64,000 nucleotides of DNA from Symsagittifera roscoffensis (GCF_963678635.1 NC_087065.1:40923430-40987429); one strand, 5' to 3'; shown: positions 18,632 to 28,546, counted from the first letter of the stretch. Notes: generated by a model not told the origin, from the letters alone. Numbers and translations are program-made.

Positions 18632-21600
18632 TTACTTTTTAAATTCTACTTTCTTTAATATTTTAGATTGAGGGATGAACATTTTGTAGTTTTTACGTGG
18701 TTGATTTCGGAGTCTTGTTGTTTTTCTATGTTCTGATTTGTCTACTTCTTCTTGGGGTATTATTTGTTCTGTCATTTTTCTATTTTTTCTTGGTTTTGGA
18801 GGTTCTTTATGGTTTTGCGTATTGTTTTTGGTGGCGGTTGGTTTTGTGTTTTGATTTTCGGTGGGGTTATCATTTTGTTCTGTGTTTTTCAGATGTGGTT
18901 CATTTTGAATGATTTTTAATCCTGTGAAAGAATATAATTGAGTTAATTCGCGGAGTGCGTATTCTTTTGGGTAATAAGGTAATAGGTTGTTTCGATGTTG
19001 AACGATTTCTTTTTTGTTTGAGTCGGTAATTTTATATGTGACATCAGTGGGTTTTGCAATTATTTGGTAGGGTCCTTTTCGGAGGGGTTGTAATTTTTTA
19101 GAAATTCCTTTTTGAGTATTAAAATTAGGTATTAAAACAAATGTTCCAATTTTTAAATCGGAAGCTGGTGTAAAACGTGAATTGATTTGTTCATTTATGT
19201 TTTGTCTTTGTAATAACTTTTTCGTTATTTTTTGGTAAATTTCATTGTGTTTCTTATCTCTATTTAAAATCCATTCGGTGTGTGTACCGGAGGCTAGTTT
19301 AAGAATTTGTGGGTGATGAAAATGATCTTCATCGTGCGTATGTAATGGGAGGTTATAACAAATTGAGTCTTTATTTGGTTGACAATAACCTTGTGCGTTT
19401 TTATGAGAATTTGCTGTAAACATTATTGGTTTGCGTGGCTTTTGGTTAAAAACCATTTCGTATGGTGACATTCCTAAAGTTGTCGTGATTTGTGAATTAT
19501 ATGCTAAGGGAAATAATTTTACATCTGCTGACCATTCGGTATATTTTGTATCATTTCCGTTGATGATACATCTAAGATATTCTTGTAGTGAACGGTTCAT
19601 ACCTTCGACTAAGCCGTTTGTCCAAGGTGCATGAGATGTACGTGGTTTGTGTTTAATGTTGTATAAATGACATAGTGTTATTATTTCATTATTTATGAAT
19701 TCTGTACCATTGTCTGTGACTAAAATTTCTGGTAGTCCAAATTTTGCTATCCAGTGTTCATAAAGTGTTGTATATGCGTAATAAGCATTACAATGTGGTA
19801 CTGGGTTAAGTGCTACATAATGTGTAAATGCGTCAACAATTACCATAATGTACGAGTTTCCTTCTGATGAGGGTGAAATTGGTCCTTTAGTATCAAATGA
19901 GATACGATGATTAAAGTACAAACTTTGTCCTTTAAAATCTTGTTTTTGTGCTATTTGTTTTTGATTTGGGTAAGGTTTATTTAGTTGACATACTATACAG
20001 TCATTGCATAGTACTTTTATCCAAATTGGTGCATTTGGGAAGTAAAAATTTTGTATAAAATTTGAATATGTTTTTTCTGATCCAGAGTGTCCTTTAATAT
20101 TTTGTGTGTGTGAAATATTAAAAGCTATAAGAATCATACTTATAGGGAGACATGGAACTGTAGATTCATTCAGGTTATACTCTAAAAGGTCTGTATTTTC
20201 GTTAATTGTTGTGTTGTTAAATTTGCGAAAGTATCGGAGGAGTGTTTTGTTTCCTAGAATGGTTGAATCTGCTTTGATAGGTTTAGTTTTATATTTGTGC
20301 CATGATTTCAGTTGTCGAATTACTGGGTCAAGGTTTTGATATTGTTTCAGTGTTGAAATTGTAATTGTTTCTGTTGGGGGGAGGAAAATGTTTTCGATTT
20401 CTAATTTAGATAAGGGTATTGTATCAAGTGGGTCATGGAGGTCAAAAACTTGATTTATTGTGTATTTTGAATCATTTGTTTGTGGTCCTGATAAATTTAT
20501 TTTATCAGTTAAATCTTCTTTTTCAATTAGTGGAAAATGGTCTTTTTTAGGCGGGTGTTGTTTTGTTCGTTTTTGTTGGGTGTTATTTTTTATCCATTGA
20601 GAATATGGGATTGGTTTGAAAGTTGATGTTCCGAGTAGGTCAACTTCATAATGATTATTTTGACAATCTAAATAAAGTGGGAAATGTTGTAAATTATTTA
20701 TTTGTGATTGTTCAATATCAGTTTTTACTGCATATTTGCATTCCAATCGGGGTGATGTTTCGTTTTCTGCAAGGTAGAATTTTATGTTTTTGGGTATTTC
20801 AACTGTTGTTTTTCGTGTAAGTAATTCAGGTGGTGTATTTCGACTTAAGGTGTCTGGTAATGCAAGATTTTTTCCTGCAGTCCAAACTATATGTAAGTTT
20901 GGAAATTTCATTAGAATTAGTTGAAATCTGTAAACTCGGTGGTTTGGGTTAGATTTTTGTGTAAAGAGAAAGATGATTGGTTTATGGTCTGTGAATAAAA
21001 CTGTTGGATGTTTTGATCCAAGTATCAGAAATTCATATTCTGTCAGTGTATATATTATGGCTGTACATTCTCTCATTAGAGTTGAGAGTCGTAGCTCTGC
21101 TTGAGTGAATAATCGAGAATTCGCTGATATGAGGTTCATTTTATTTGTACCATTATGTGATTGTAATAGTGCTGCACCGATGCCAAAGTTCGAAGCATCG
21201 CACATTGCATAAAATGGTTGATTTGAATCTGGAATTGCGTTTGAAATTTGTTCAGTTAAAAGTTTCTTTATTTCTTCAAATCGTGTTTGATGTTCTGTGT
21301 TCCATTCAAAATTATTTTGTTGTCTAAGGATGTTATAAAATGGTCGTAGATATAATTGCATTTTATAAACATATTTACTTAAAAAGTTTAACATTCCAAG
21401 AAATTCTTGGATTTTCTTTTTATTTGTTGGTGGTTGAAGTTTTTGAATAGCGTCAATGCGTGATTTCAATGGAGTGATTGTTTTTCTTTCTATATTATGT
21501 CCTAAGAATTTAACTCTTGTCAAAAAGAAGTGTGATTTATCGGGGGCGGCCTTCAGATTTTCGTTCTGAAGTATTTGGTGATATTTTTCTAAAACATTGA

Positions 21601-23308
21601 ACATTTCGTCTTTTGTTTGTGATTGCATAAAAACATCGTCTAGATAGGTGATTGCGTTTTTCTTGAGTATTAGTGGTCTAAAAATTTTGCTCATAAAAGC
21701 TGAAAATGCTGCTGGTCCTATGGATATTCCATAGAATAAGCGGTTAAATTCATATTGTTGGTTTCCGATAACAAATTGTGTTAAACGTCGTGATTGTTCA
21801 TCTAGTGGCATTTGATTGTATGCACTATTCATATCGGCGGTTGTAAAGTATTTGCCGTTTATTTTTGTTAAAATAACTTGTATTGGTTCAATGGGCCAAT
21901 TACATTTTGATTCATCTATGAGTGAATTGAGGTATCTAGCGTCGAGAACTATTTTTAATGATTCTCCTTTAGCTAGAATGATAACGGGGTTGATGAATGT
22001 GTTGCCTTTTGGTTGTTCTTCTTTATTAACTGGTGATATAATGTTGTATTGTTCTAAAATATCGAGTAATCTGTTTACTTTATCATGTAAGTGAATTGGT
22101 ACTTTACTTGCTCTCTGTTTTTTGAAAACTGCGTCTGGTTTTAATGGGAGATGTAGTGATGAACTGATTTTGTCAACATCGAATTTTGATGTTGCATAGA
22201 CTGATGAATATTTAATTAGCTGTTTGGCTAATTTTTCGAATTCGTCTTGTGTTATTTGTGAATGTTGGAAATTAAACATTGTTAAAAATTTTTGTTGGTC
22301 CTCTGTGTAGTTACTTATGTTGAATGTAGGTTTGAAATATGGAGTTTTTGTGAAATAATCCGTATTTCTGTTTTCGTTACTTATTATATTATTTATAGAT
22401 AATTCTTCATTAAGAATTGTAGATTGGCAAATATCTAGTAATTGGAGTATATTATTTACGCGATAGGCTTTTTCGTGTATTGGTGATATTGTAGCGTTAG
22501 TTTCACAATATCCTAAAAGTCCTAAAGGTAATGTTACTTGGTAAGGTGTGTTGTTATAAACATGTAAAGAAATAATATCTGAATTCGAATTTTTCAAATA
22601 TTTTATTGAAGAGATTGTGATTTTGAAAAATTTATGAATAGGTTTGAATTCAAAATCTGACATATAAAATTTTTGTTTGTTTTGTTCTTTATCATATTGG
22701 TGAACTTGTTTGATTGAAAAATTATAGATGTTTCCTGATAGTGGTTTCAGGTGTTTTCTTTGTTGGTTATATATTGGATAAAATTTTGAAAAGAATGGTG
22801 GTTGTTTGTTTAATCTTTGAAAAAATGTTAGGGATGTTTCTTTTGTTTTTGTATATTTATCTTTGATTAATATTTTACTGTTTAGGATGTTAATTGTTGG
22901 TATATACTTCGAAATAAATGGTATTCCAATGATATTATATTTAATATCAGTGATATGGAATATTTGTTTAAATGGCTTGTTTAGAATTTTACTTTGCTCC
23001 ATTGTTCTGGTAGGGAGGAGAAATAATTGGATTTTTCCGTAGTTTATCAATGTTGATCCTTGTGCTGTTGCTAACTTACTGGAGGTTTCAAGAGGTGTTA
23101 GCTTTGGATGTAAAGTTTTTATTTCATTCCATGTGGGAATGTTTATTATGTTTGATTCTGCTCCTGAATCAATTAAAAAATCTATTTCAAGGTCTGGTGG
23201 TTGAAATTCTTTATTTCTTGGGCTTTCTAAGAGAAATGGTATTGTCCAAATTTTTTCTTTGGGTTGTTCTTTTGTATATTTTGATAAATATGGTTTGTAT
23301 TCAAGCAT
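18632..23308 (-). CDS. pol: Pol polyprotein: protease, RT, RNase H, integrase, 1558 aa
   Basis: Domains in order: aspartic protease with FLIDSGAES (about residue 48); reverse transcriptase with TADMNSAYNQMPL, FNRLFYGISIGPAAFSAFM and the catalytic YLDD (about 554); RNase H with CDASNFGIGAALL (about 700), a conserved E and TDHKP (about 776); and integrase with an H-x7-H/C-x2-C zinc motif (about 1066-1107) and D, D(35)E residues in ISFDTKG, VTDNGTEF (about 1199) and GLVEGMN (about 1234). A GPY/F module (LRKGPYQII, about 1412) and a basic tail follow. All catalytic residues are present and the frame is intact. The ORF is in the -1 frame relative to gag, overlaps its end by 82 nt from the ATG, and has its own ATG with A at -3. 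Confidence 0.97.
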   Translation of the reverse strand: MLEYKPYLSKYTKEQPKEKIWTIPFLLESPRNKEFQPPDLEIDFLIDSGAESNIINIPTWNEIKTLHPKLTPLETSSKLATAQGSTLINYGKIQLFLLPTRTMEQSKILNKPFKQIFHITDIKYNIIGIPFISKYIPTINILNSKILIKDKYTKTKETSLTFFQRLNKQPPFFSKFYPIYNQQRKHLKPLSGNIYNFSIKQVHQYDKEQNKQKFYMSDFEFKPIHKFFKITISSIKYLKNSNSDIISLHVYNNTPYQVTLPLGLLGYCETNATISPIHEKAYRVNNILQLLDICQSTILNEELSINNIISNENRNTDYFTKTPYFKPTFNISNYTEDQQKFLTMFNFQHSQITQDEFEKLAKQLIKYSSVYATSKFDVDKISSSLHLPLKPDAVFKKQRASKVPIHLHDKVNRLLDILEQYNIISPVNKEEQPKGNTFINPVIILAKGESLKIVLDARYLNSLIDESKCNWPIEPIQVILTKINGKYFTTADMNSAYNQMPLDEQSRRLTQFVIGNQQYEFNRLFYGISIGPAAFSAFMSKIFRPLILKKNAITYLDDVFMQSQTKDEMFNVLEKYHQILQNENLKAAPDKSHFFLTRVKFLGHNIERKTITPLKSRIDAIQKLQPPTNKKKIQEFLGMLNFLSKYVYKMQLYLRPFYNILRQQNNFEWNTEHQTRFEEIKKLLTEQISNAIPDSNQPFYAMCDASNFGIGAALLQSHNGTNKMNLISANSRLFTQAELRLSTLMRECTAIIYTLTEYEFLILGSKHPTVLFTDHKPIIFLFTQKSNPNHRVYRFQLILMKFPNLHIVWTAGKNLALPDTLSRNTPPELLTRKTTVEIPKNIKFYLAENETSPRLECKYAVKTDIEQSQINNLQHFPLYLDCQNNHYEVDLLGTSTFKPIPYSQWIKNNTQQKRTKQHPPKKDHFPLIEKEDLTDKINLSGPQTNDSKYTINQVFDLHDPLDTIPLSKLEIENIFLPPTETITISTLKQYQNLDPVIRQLKSWHKYKTKPIKADSTILGNKTLLRYFRKFNNTTINENTDLLEYNLNESTVPCLPISMILIAFNISHTQNIKGHSGSEKTYSNFIQNFYFPNAPIWIKVLCNDCIVCQLNKPYPNQKQIAQKQDFKGQSLYFNHRISFDTKGPISPSSEGNSYIMVIVDAFTHYVALNPVPHCNAYYAYTTLYEHWIAKFGLPEILVTDNGTEFINNEIITLCHLYNIKHKPRTSHAPWTNGLVEGMNRSLQEYLRCIINGNDTKYTEWSADVKLFPLAYNSQITTTLGMSPYEMVFNQKPRKPIMFTANSHKNAQGYCQPNKDSICYNLPLHTHDEDHFHHPQILKLASGTHTEWILNRDKKHNEIYQKITKKLLQRQNINEQINSRFTPASDLKIGTFVLIPNFNTQKGISKKLQPLRKGPYQIIAKPTDVTYKITDSNKKEIVQHRNNLLPYYPKEYALRELTQLYSFTGLKIIQNEPHLKNTEQNDNPTENQNTKPTATKNNTQNHKEPPKPRKNRKMTEQIIPQEEVDKSEHRKTTRLRNQPRKNYKMFIPQSKILKKVEFKK

Positions 23309-26300
23309 TTTGTTTTGGTATTTTTATTGGTTTGATCTGTAGTGTTAATCTCGTTTGTTTCTTGCGTCGTTGATGTGGAATTTATGGGTGTAGTGTAATA
23401 ATTTTGAAGAAATTCTGATTGATTTTCATATATATGTGATGGAAAGGGTTGTTCATATATGACAGATTCATAGTCATTTTCGACTTTTATCATATTGATA
23501 GAAAGAGTGTTTTCAGTATCACTTTCTGAATCTGATGATGTACAGTTTATTTGATTGAGTTGTAACGTATCAGTTACTGTGTTATCAATACCTGGGGGGT
23601 CTGATGTTGTTTCTGGATTAGCTTGTACTTGATTGATTTGTCTTTGATGTTTAGGTGTACTGCTTCTATGACGATTATTAGAGTTATTATAGTTATTATT
23701 ATTCCGGTGTGGTGATTGGGAATAATTTCTATAACGATTATTATAACTTGAGTGTCGATTTTGTGAATTATTTCGCGATCTGTTTTGGTAATTATTGTTT
23801 GGTCTGTTATAGTTCGATCTATTATATGAGTTATTCCTTGATCGATTGTTCGGGTAATTCTGGTTTCGGTTGTTTGAATAACTTCTATTTCGATTATAAT
23901 AGTAGTTTCTATTCCTATTGTATGATGAATTTCGTGATTGGTTGTTTGGATAGTAGTTATTTCTTGATTGGGAATTAGATCTAGAAACAAATCGTTGTGT
24001 ATTTGAATTTGATCTGGAGTAGTTATTTCTACTATTTGGTCTATTGTAGTGATTTTGTGATGAATTATACGTGTTTCTTCGTTCTGGTGATCTTCCTCTA
24101 TAACTTGAGTTATATGGGGATTGATTTCTTGTATAATTTGTATTGTTCGGGAGTGGTTTTCCTGAACTGTTGTTGCTGTGAACTGTTTTGTTCGGTAAAT
24201 TTTGATCTTTTTTCATGTATTGATAGAATGATTTATTTGGTTCTTTGTATTTTTGAGGTTTATTTTGACTATCTTGCTGTTTTTGTCTACATTCGGAAAT
24301 ACTATGTCCGTATCGTCGGCAATAATTACACCATTTTTTGAAAGATGGTTTGCCTTTAAAGTTCGGGTTCTTTTCGTAAATATTGAGTATTTCAGTGATT
24401 TTTTCAACGAGGTCTGTTTCTGATTCCTGTATATTATTAATATTAGTGGGAGTCGTTTCAATTCTGTTAACGTATTGTAATTTCAGATTTTCCGTTTCTT
24501 CTAGTTTCATCGTGATTTCTGCTTGTTCTAGTTTGTCTACTAGTTTTCGAAAATCTAAATCGGGTTCTCGAATTGAAGAAGGATGGGATGCTCTCTTTTT
24601 TATTGCTATTTTCCTTAATTGTGGTGTTAAGGTCATCATTAAGATTTCTGTCATCTTTGTGTTTTTATAGTCATGTGTATTTAGTGAATATGCTTTTCGA
24701 ACTAGTGTTTCGATTCGTACTGCTATTTGCTTGATGGTTTCGTTTGGTAATCTGCGAATTTCATTACATAAAACTCTTTGTTGTTGTTTGTTTCTTTCAG
24801 AGTCAAACATTTTTGAAAATTCTTGTGTAAATCTTTTCCAGTTTGATTTTATTTCTAGAGGTAGTACTGAAAACCATTTTTGGGCTGCGCCATCTAAGGT
24901 TGTTTGTATCAACGCTGTGCGTCGATGTATCCAGTTTTGATGTAGTGGCGTATTAATTGGTTCAGGTCCTATGTTTAAAATCAAATTTGCTGTTACTGCA
25001 TTTAAGTAATCTTCTACAGAGTATTCAGGGTCTGTTCCTGTGAAAACCATTAAAGGTTTGTTTGATGTTATTGATGATCCACCCATTAGGTATGGATTCA
25101 TTGTCATTTGTAATGATTCTGCTGCATTTGGCATTTGAGAAAAATTTGAAAGTTGGTTTCTTGTTATTTCATGTTGTTGAAGATAATATGGGAGTGGTAT
25201 TTCATTTTGCATTTGTGATGGTTGATACGAGTGTGCAGTCCTTGGATTTTGTTGTTGAATTGGTTGAAAAGATTGTGTATTAATTGGATTTTGTTGTTGA
25301 ATTGGTTGTTGATGTTGTGCATCTATCGGTTGTGGAGAAAAATTCCTATGATTTGTACGTGTTTTCTGTATTCCTTGTCTACGATATTCTTGAGTATTTG
25401 GTGCAAATATATCTGGTTGTAAGAAATCGTCATCTGAGGATAAATAATCCATTTGATAAGGTGTTTGTTTTTTATTTTTATTTTGTTGAAAAAATGGGTA
25501 ATTTTCACTGCGATCCTGTGGAGGATTTGATTGAAAATTTTTGGAATTATATTGGGCCGTTGGGTTATCCCAGTTTCGAGGTTTTGTATATTGATTAAAA
25601 TTCCTTTGTGGTTGATAATTTGTTTTTGATGGATGTGTATAATTATAATTATGGTCTGCAAAGTTGTTTCTAGTGAATGTTTTGCGTGGTTTTGATGGTA
25701 TTGTCATGGGTCTGTATGTTTGGTAATCCATATGTGAATATTTAGGGGCAACCGAAGGTTTAACGGTTGATTGTAAGGTTACCTGTGTTTGTGAAGGATT
25801 TGTATTTCTTGGTGTTGTTAAATTTGGGCGTATTGGTGAAATACTTTGTTGTGTAGTTGTTGTGTGTACAATTTCTTCATTTATGAAGTGTGATGGTGTC
25901 TGGATATCTTGTTGAGTAAGATTCCTAGTTCCATTGAGGTTTTCGTTGTGTATGACTGTAGAGTTTAAACTATTATTTTGTGTATCGGGTAAAAATGTAT
26001 TATAGTTTAATGGTGTTGCATCAATTGTTAATGGTATTACTCTTACATAATCTCTTATGTAAGATATTGTACCTATTGCTTGACTTGAGATTGATTGTGG
26101 AAAGCTTATAAATGCGGGATGAGACCATTCGGGGTCCCAAACATAATCTGATTGTTCTGTGATAGCGGTATCATCGTTCGAATTTTGGGGTCTAAAATTT
26201 TTTCTTGCTTGTGCAATTAAATCAATATTGTGTGTGAAATAATCTATTATGAACCATGCCAAAATTTTTTGTAAATCGTGTTTGGTATGTTGTGAAACGT

Positions 26301-26853
26301 CGTCTTTCGTGAAATTTTCTTTAATGATGTTTAAATAGCTAGAGAGTAGTGTGATTTCATGTCGTACTCTTAAATGTTTAGATGTTTCTGTCGGTGAGAC
26401 ATTTGTTAATGGGATTTCGTTTTCTAATATCGAAATATAACTATATATTATTGCGAAAACTTCATTAGTGAAAATGGAGTTTGCTCTTTGTGAGTTATGG
26501 TATTGGATGCTTTTTATATATTCTGAAAAAACTTTTGAAAATTCTAAATCAAGATCGTCTGTTTGAATTGTATATTTTCTATTATTATGGTTTGGTGAGG
26601 TGAATTCTATGGAGTAGATTCCATACTGTTGTGTTATGTTGCATATATCTTTTAAGTAGTGATCTATGATTTGTCTTTTGATTTTTACATCGGGGAACTC
26701 TGTTTTACATGGACTAATTCCGGGTTCAAATAAGTTTACGAGTAAATTTTGACAAAATATGTGTTGTCCTCTATCAGTATCTGCATCTACTATAAAAGGA
26801 AAGATTTCATCGTCATCTGGAGTTTCGTCACCTGGGGTGTGTGTTGAACTCAT
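23227..26853 (-). CDS. gag: Gag polyprotein, 1208 aa, with zinc knuckle
   Basis: Residues 1 to about 290 look folded but are unrecognised. Residues 290-590 are disordered and rich in Q, N, P and T, with QPIQQQNP repeats. Residues about 598-790 form a retrotransposon capsid-type domain (GTDPEYSVEDYL, GAAQKWFSVLP, RVLCNEIRRLPNETI). Residues 841-854 are a CCHC zinc knuckle (CNYCRRYGHSISEC). A long tail to about 1080 is made of N, R, S and Y repeats, then an acidic segment. Ty3/Gypsy Gag proteins are usually 300-500 aa, so this one is far larger owing to the N-terminal part and tail. The ATG overlaps the end of the preceding basic ORF by 26 nt in another frame. An overlapping frame at 23574-23990 is a low-complexity shadow. 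Confidence 0.9.
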   Translation of the reverse strand: MSSTHTPGDETPDDDEIFPFIVDADTDRGQHIFCQNLLVNLFEPGISPCKTEFPDVKIKRQIIDHYLKDICNITQQYGIYSIEFTSPNHNNRKYTIQTDDLDLEFSKVFSEYIKSIQYHNSQRANSIFTNEVFAIIYSYISILENEIPLTNVSPTETSKHLRVRHEITLLSSYLNIIKENFTKDDVSQHTKHDLQKILAWFIIDYFTHNIDLIAQARKNFRPQNSNDDTAITEQSDYVWDPEWSHPAFISFPQSISSQAIGTISYIRDYVRVIPLTIDATPLNYNTFLPDTQNNSLNSTVIHNENLNGTRNLTQQDIQTPSHFINEEIVHTTTTQQSISPIRPNLTTPRNTNPSQTQVTLQSTVKPSVAPKYSHMDYQTYRPMTIPSKPRKTFTRNNFADHNYNYTHPSKTNYQPQRNFNQYTKPRNWDNPTAQYNSKNFQSNPPQDRSENYPFFQQNKNKKQTPYQMDYLSSDDDFLQPDIFAPNTQEYRRQGIQKTRTNHRNFSPQPIDAQHQQPIQQQNPINTQSFQPIQQQNPRTAHSYQPSQMQNEIPLPYYLQQHEITRNQLSNFSQMPNAAESLQMTMNPYLMGGSSITSNKPLMVFTGTDPEYSVEDYLNAVTANLILNIGPEPINTPLHQNWIHRRTALIQTTLDGAAQKWFSVLPLEIKSNWKRFTQEFSKMFDSERNKQQQRVLCNEIRRLPNETIKQIAVRIETLVRKAYSLNTHDYKNTKMTEILMMTLTPQLRKIAIKKRASHPSSIREPDLDFRKLVDKLEQAEITMKLEETENLKLQYVNRIETTPTNINNIQESETDLVEKITEILNIYEKNPNFKGKPSFKKWCNYCRRYGHSISECRQKQQDSQNKPQKYKEPNKSFYQYMKKDQNLPNKTVHSNNSSGKPLPNNTNYTRNQSPYNSSYRGRSPERRNTYNSSQNHYNRPNSRNNYSRSNSNTQRFVSRSNSQSRNNYYPNNQSRNSSYNRNRNYYYNRNRSYSNNRNQNYPNNRSRNNSYNRSNYNRPNNNYQNRSRNNSQNRHSSYNNRYRNYSQSPHRNNNNYNNSNNRHRSSTPKHQRQINQVQANPETTSDPPGIDNTVTDTLQLNQINCTSSDSESDTENTLSINMIKVENDYESVIYEQPFPSHIYENQSEFLQNYYTTPINSTSTTQETNEINTTDQTNKNTKTKCLNTNHIYQNIQKNNPKKKFGQYHFS

Positions 26854-27295
26854 TTTTTCGTTCGATGACTGTTAATATGTAATTATTAATGTGTCGAATT
26901 GGTTGATTCCAATTGTATAAATGTACTGGTTTGTGTTTATACTGCTTTTTTATTCTTCTTTTTCCTCTTTGTGATGAATTTGAAGTTGTTTCTGAGTCAG
27001 AAAAATATAATTGATCGTGTTGTGGGTAATTTTTATCTATTGATTCTTTTAATTTGTAAAGTTCGTCTAAACTGTTGGTTTCTGATTCTGAAAATGCGTT
27101 TCGATTTTTTGAAAATCTTTTTCGTGTTATTTGTCTTTGTTTAGTTATTATTTTCCTCTTTAGTGTTTGTCGTTTTGTGCGAATGTATCCAACTGTTTGT
27201 GTATGAGGTGTGATTACAAGGTCGTATTTTTTGTTATCTATTTCACAATTGTGTAAAATGATTGTTTGTTTATTTCCTAGGTTTTTAAATGACAT
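26828..27295 (-). CDS. Basic 155-aa ORF preceding gag
   Basis: This is the first ORF of the element after the leader. It is strongly basic in the middle (KRKIITKQRQITRKRF) and again near residue 112 (RGKRRIKKQYKHK), with an acidic-serine stretch (SDSETTSNSS) between. Arg/Lys-rich clusters of this kind often bind RNA or act as nuclear localisation signals, so a Rev- or Tat-like regulatory role is possible (inference). No family is recognised. It overlaps the gag start by 26 nt, with gag in the +1 frame, so gag could be reached by leaky scanning, reinitiation or splicing. Confidence 0.65.
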   Translation of the reverse strand: MSFKNLGNKQTIILHNCEIDNKKYDLVITPHTQTVGYIRTKRQTLKRKIITKQRQITRKRFSKNRNAFSESETNSLDELYKLKESIDKNYPQHDQLYFSDSETTSNSSQRGKRRIKKQYKHKPVHLYNWNQPIRHINNYILTVIERKNEFNTHPR

Positions 27296-27474
27296 AAGGT
27301 TTAGAATGACGGATGCAAAGGTTGTTAAATGATTTCTATTTTCTTAAACTGTTAGTTCTTACGATTTTTTGGTTAGCTTAACCTGGGTCTATTTGTTCAG
27401 GGTTGGAGAGAAAAGTATATCGATTCCGAAGAATGATTTTTACTTTCTCGTGACTAGTATAAGCTAAGGTGTTA

Positions 27475-27490
27475 ACTTACTTAATCTTAC
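27475..27490 (-). promoter_or_regulatory. Candidate major splice donors in the leader
   Basis: The element strand has A|GTAAGA at 27490 and A|GTAAGT at 27480, both upstream of the first ORF. They are the best donor-like sites before the coding region and could supply spliced mRNAs for the env-side ORFs. This is inferred from sequence only. Confidence 0.35.
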
Positions 27491-27810
27491 TTAGGGGTAG
27501 TGATTGTGTTCAAGGGTTGGAGAATAGTAAATCGATCCACAAGGTTCAGGTATAATTAGAACGCGAGTAGTTCGTTAGATACTATTTTAAACTTACTAAG
27601 TCTAAGATTTATCCTGGGTCTGGTAAGAGGGGGGTTCAAGTGAAGGATGAATAACCGAAGTTCTTCACTGTTTATCCTAATTTGAATGATTAGTTTTGTT
27701 TAAAAATTTCTATTAGTCTTGGGTCTTTAGAAAGGGTTGGGTAGTGAATCGACGTTTGAGGTCGTTAGACACTAATTAAGTGGGTGGGGGAGAACAAAAT
27801 TGTTCTGTTT

Positions 27811-27896
27811 GATCCAAGGATAAGCCTTGATGATCAAATTTGAGATTTTAATTAAGTAGAAAATGATTTAAGATCCAAGGATAAGCCTTGATGATC
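27811..27896 (-). repeat. Twin identical hairpins in the leader
   Basis: Two exact 25-nt copies (27811-27835 and 27872-27896) each contain a 5-bp stem, CAAGG and CCTTG, with an ATAAG loop, 61 bp apart. Possible packaging or dimerisation element. Confidence 0.7.
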
Positions 27897-28526
27897 TGAT
27901 TTTAAATTAAGTGATTTTAAGTTTTAATAAAGTTTTAAATTTGTGTAAAGGAAAGATTTAGTGTTTTATGATATTAGTGAGTTGATGATTGCTGTTATGT
28001 TTTAGGTGATGAAGCTGGAACAACAAGATGATTTATGATTACTAACCATTTATTGTCATGCTACTAATTTTTATTTTTATTTTCCAATAAATATTTTTCA
28101 AACATGTTTTGTATAATACTGCAGAGTTTTAGGAAAACGATCTTAGATCTTTTTATCAATCGTTATTGTATAATATTAATTTTGTTTAGCGCCTGAAATG
28201 ATTTTGAAGATTAACTTCAAGGTTTTATGTTTGCAAATGGAAATCTAAATTCATTGCAAGTAGTATTCGAAATATAAAAGTTTGTTCTGGCTTTTGCCGA
28301 ACTATCATATAACTATACGGCAAGTTTCTACTTTGTCGTATGTCGTCTTTGGTTCGAGGTCTTCTTCCAATTCCGGGTAGTTCTATTATGGTTCGGAATA
28401 TTGGCTCTGATCTATTGAGTCGGAGAGACATTTCAATTAAATTATTGTCATATAACATTTTTTAAATGTTTTTGTCTAATTTCTAATCTAATTTTGGTTA
28501 ATTCTAATCTAGTAAGGTCTTGTTCG

Positions 28527-28544
28527 AGACTTATGGTCGCACCA
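28527..28544 (-). promoter_or_regulatory. Primer-binding site candidate
   Basis: Two bases after the 5' LTR the element strand reads TGGTGCGACCATAAGTC, starting with TGG to match the CCA end of a tRNA. The required tRNA would end GGTCGCACCA. The specific tRNA was not identified. Confidence 0.7.
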
Positions 28545-28546
28545 GA

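Larger units (their letters stand above)
27296..28526 (-). other. 5' leader of the giant element with repeated modules
   Basis: About 1.25 kb of non-coding RNA leader. On the plus strand AGGGTTGG occurs at about 27399, 27513 and 27733, each followed at a similar distance by an ATCGAT- or ATCGAC-like box. GGGTCT precedes at 27385, 27616 and 27721. A 25-nt segment with a CAAGGATAAGCCTTG hairpin is repeated exactly at 27811-27835 and 27872-27896. Two GTAAGT/GTAAGA donors lie at about 27490-27475. Such features suit dimerisation, packaging and splicing signals (inference). Confidence 0.6.

Noticed and set aside
23248-23259. Classic -1 slippery heptamer at the gag/pol overlap
   Set aside because: The A-run is out of register with gag codons for an X-XXY-YYZ site.
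23574-23990. 138-codon ORF on the minus strand inside gag
   Set aside because: It is another frame of the Asn/Arg/Tyr repeat tail of Gag; low complexity creates open frames there.
28225-28458. 77-codon minus ORF in the leader as a gene
   Set aside because: No motif and no supporting context; could supply an upstream ATG for splicing but there is no evidence.
28500-28546. tRNA gene at the primer site (GTTCGAGAC...GGTCGCACCA)
   Set aside because: The T-stem bases do not pair and the spacing is one base short; the likeness is explained by the primer-binding site.
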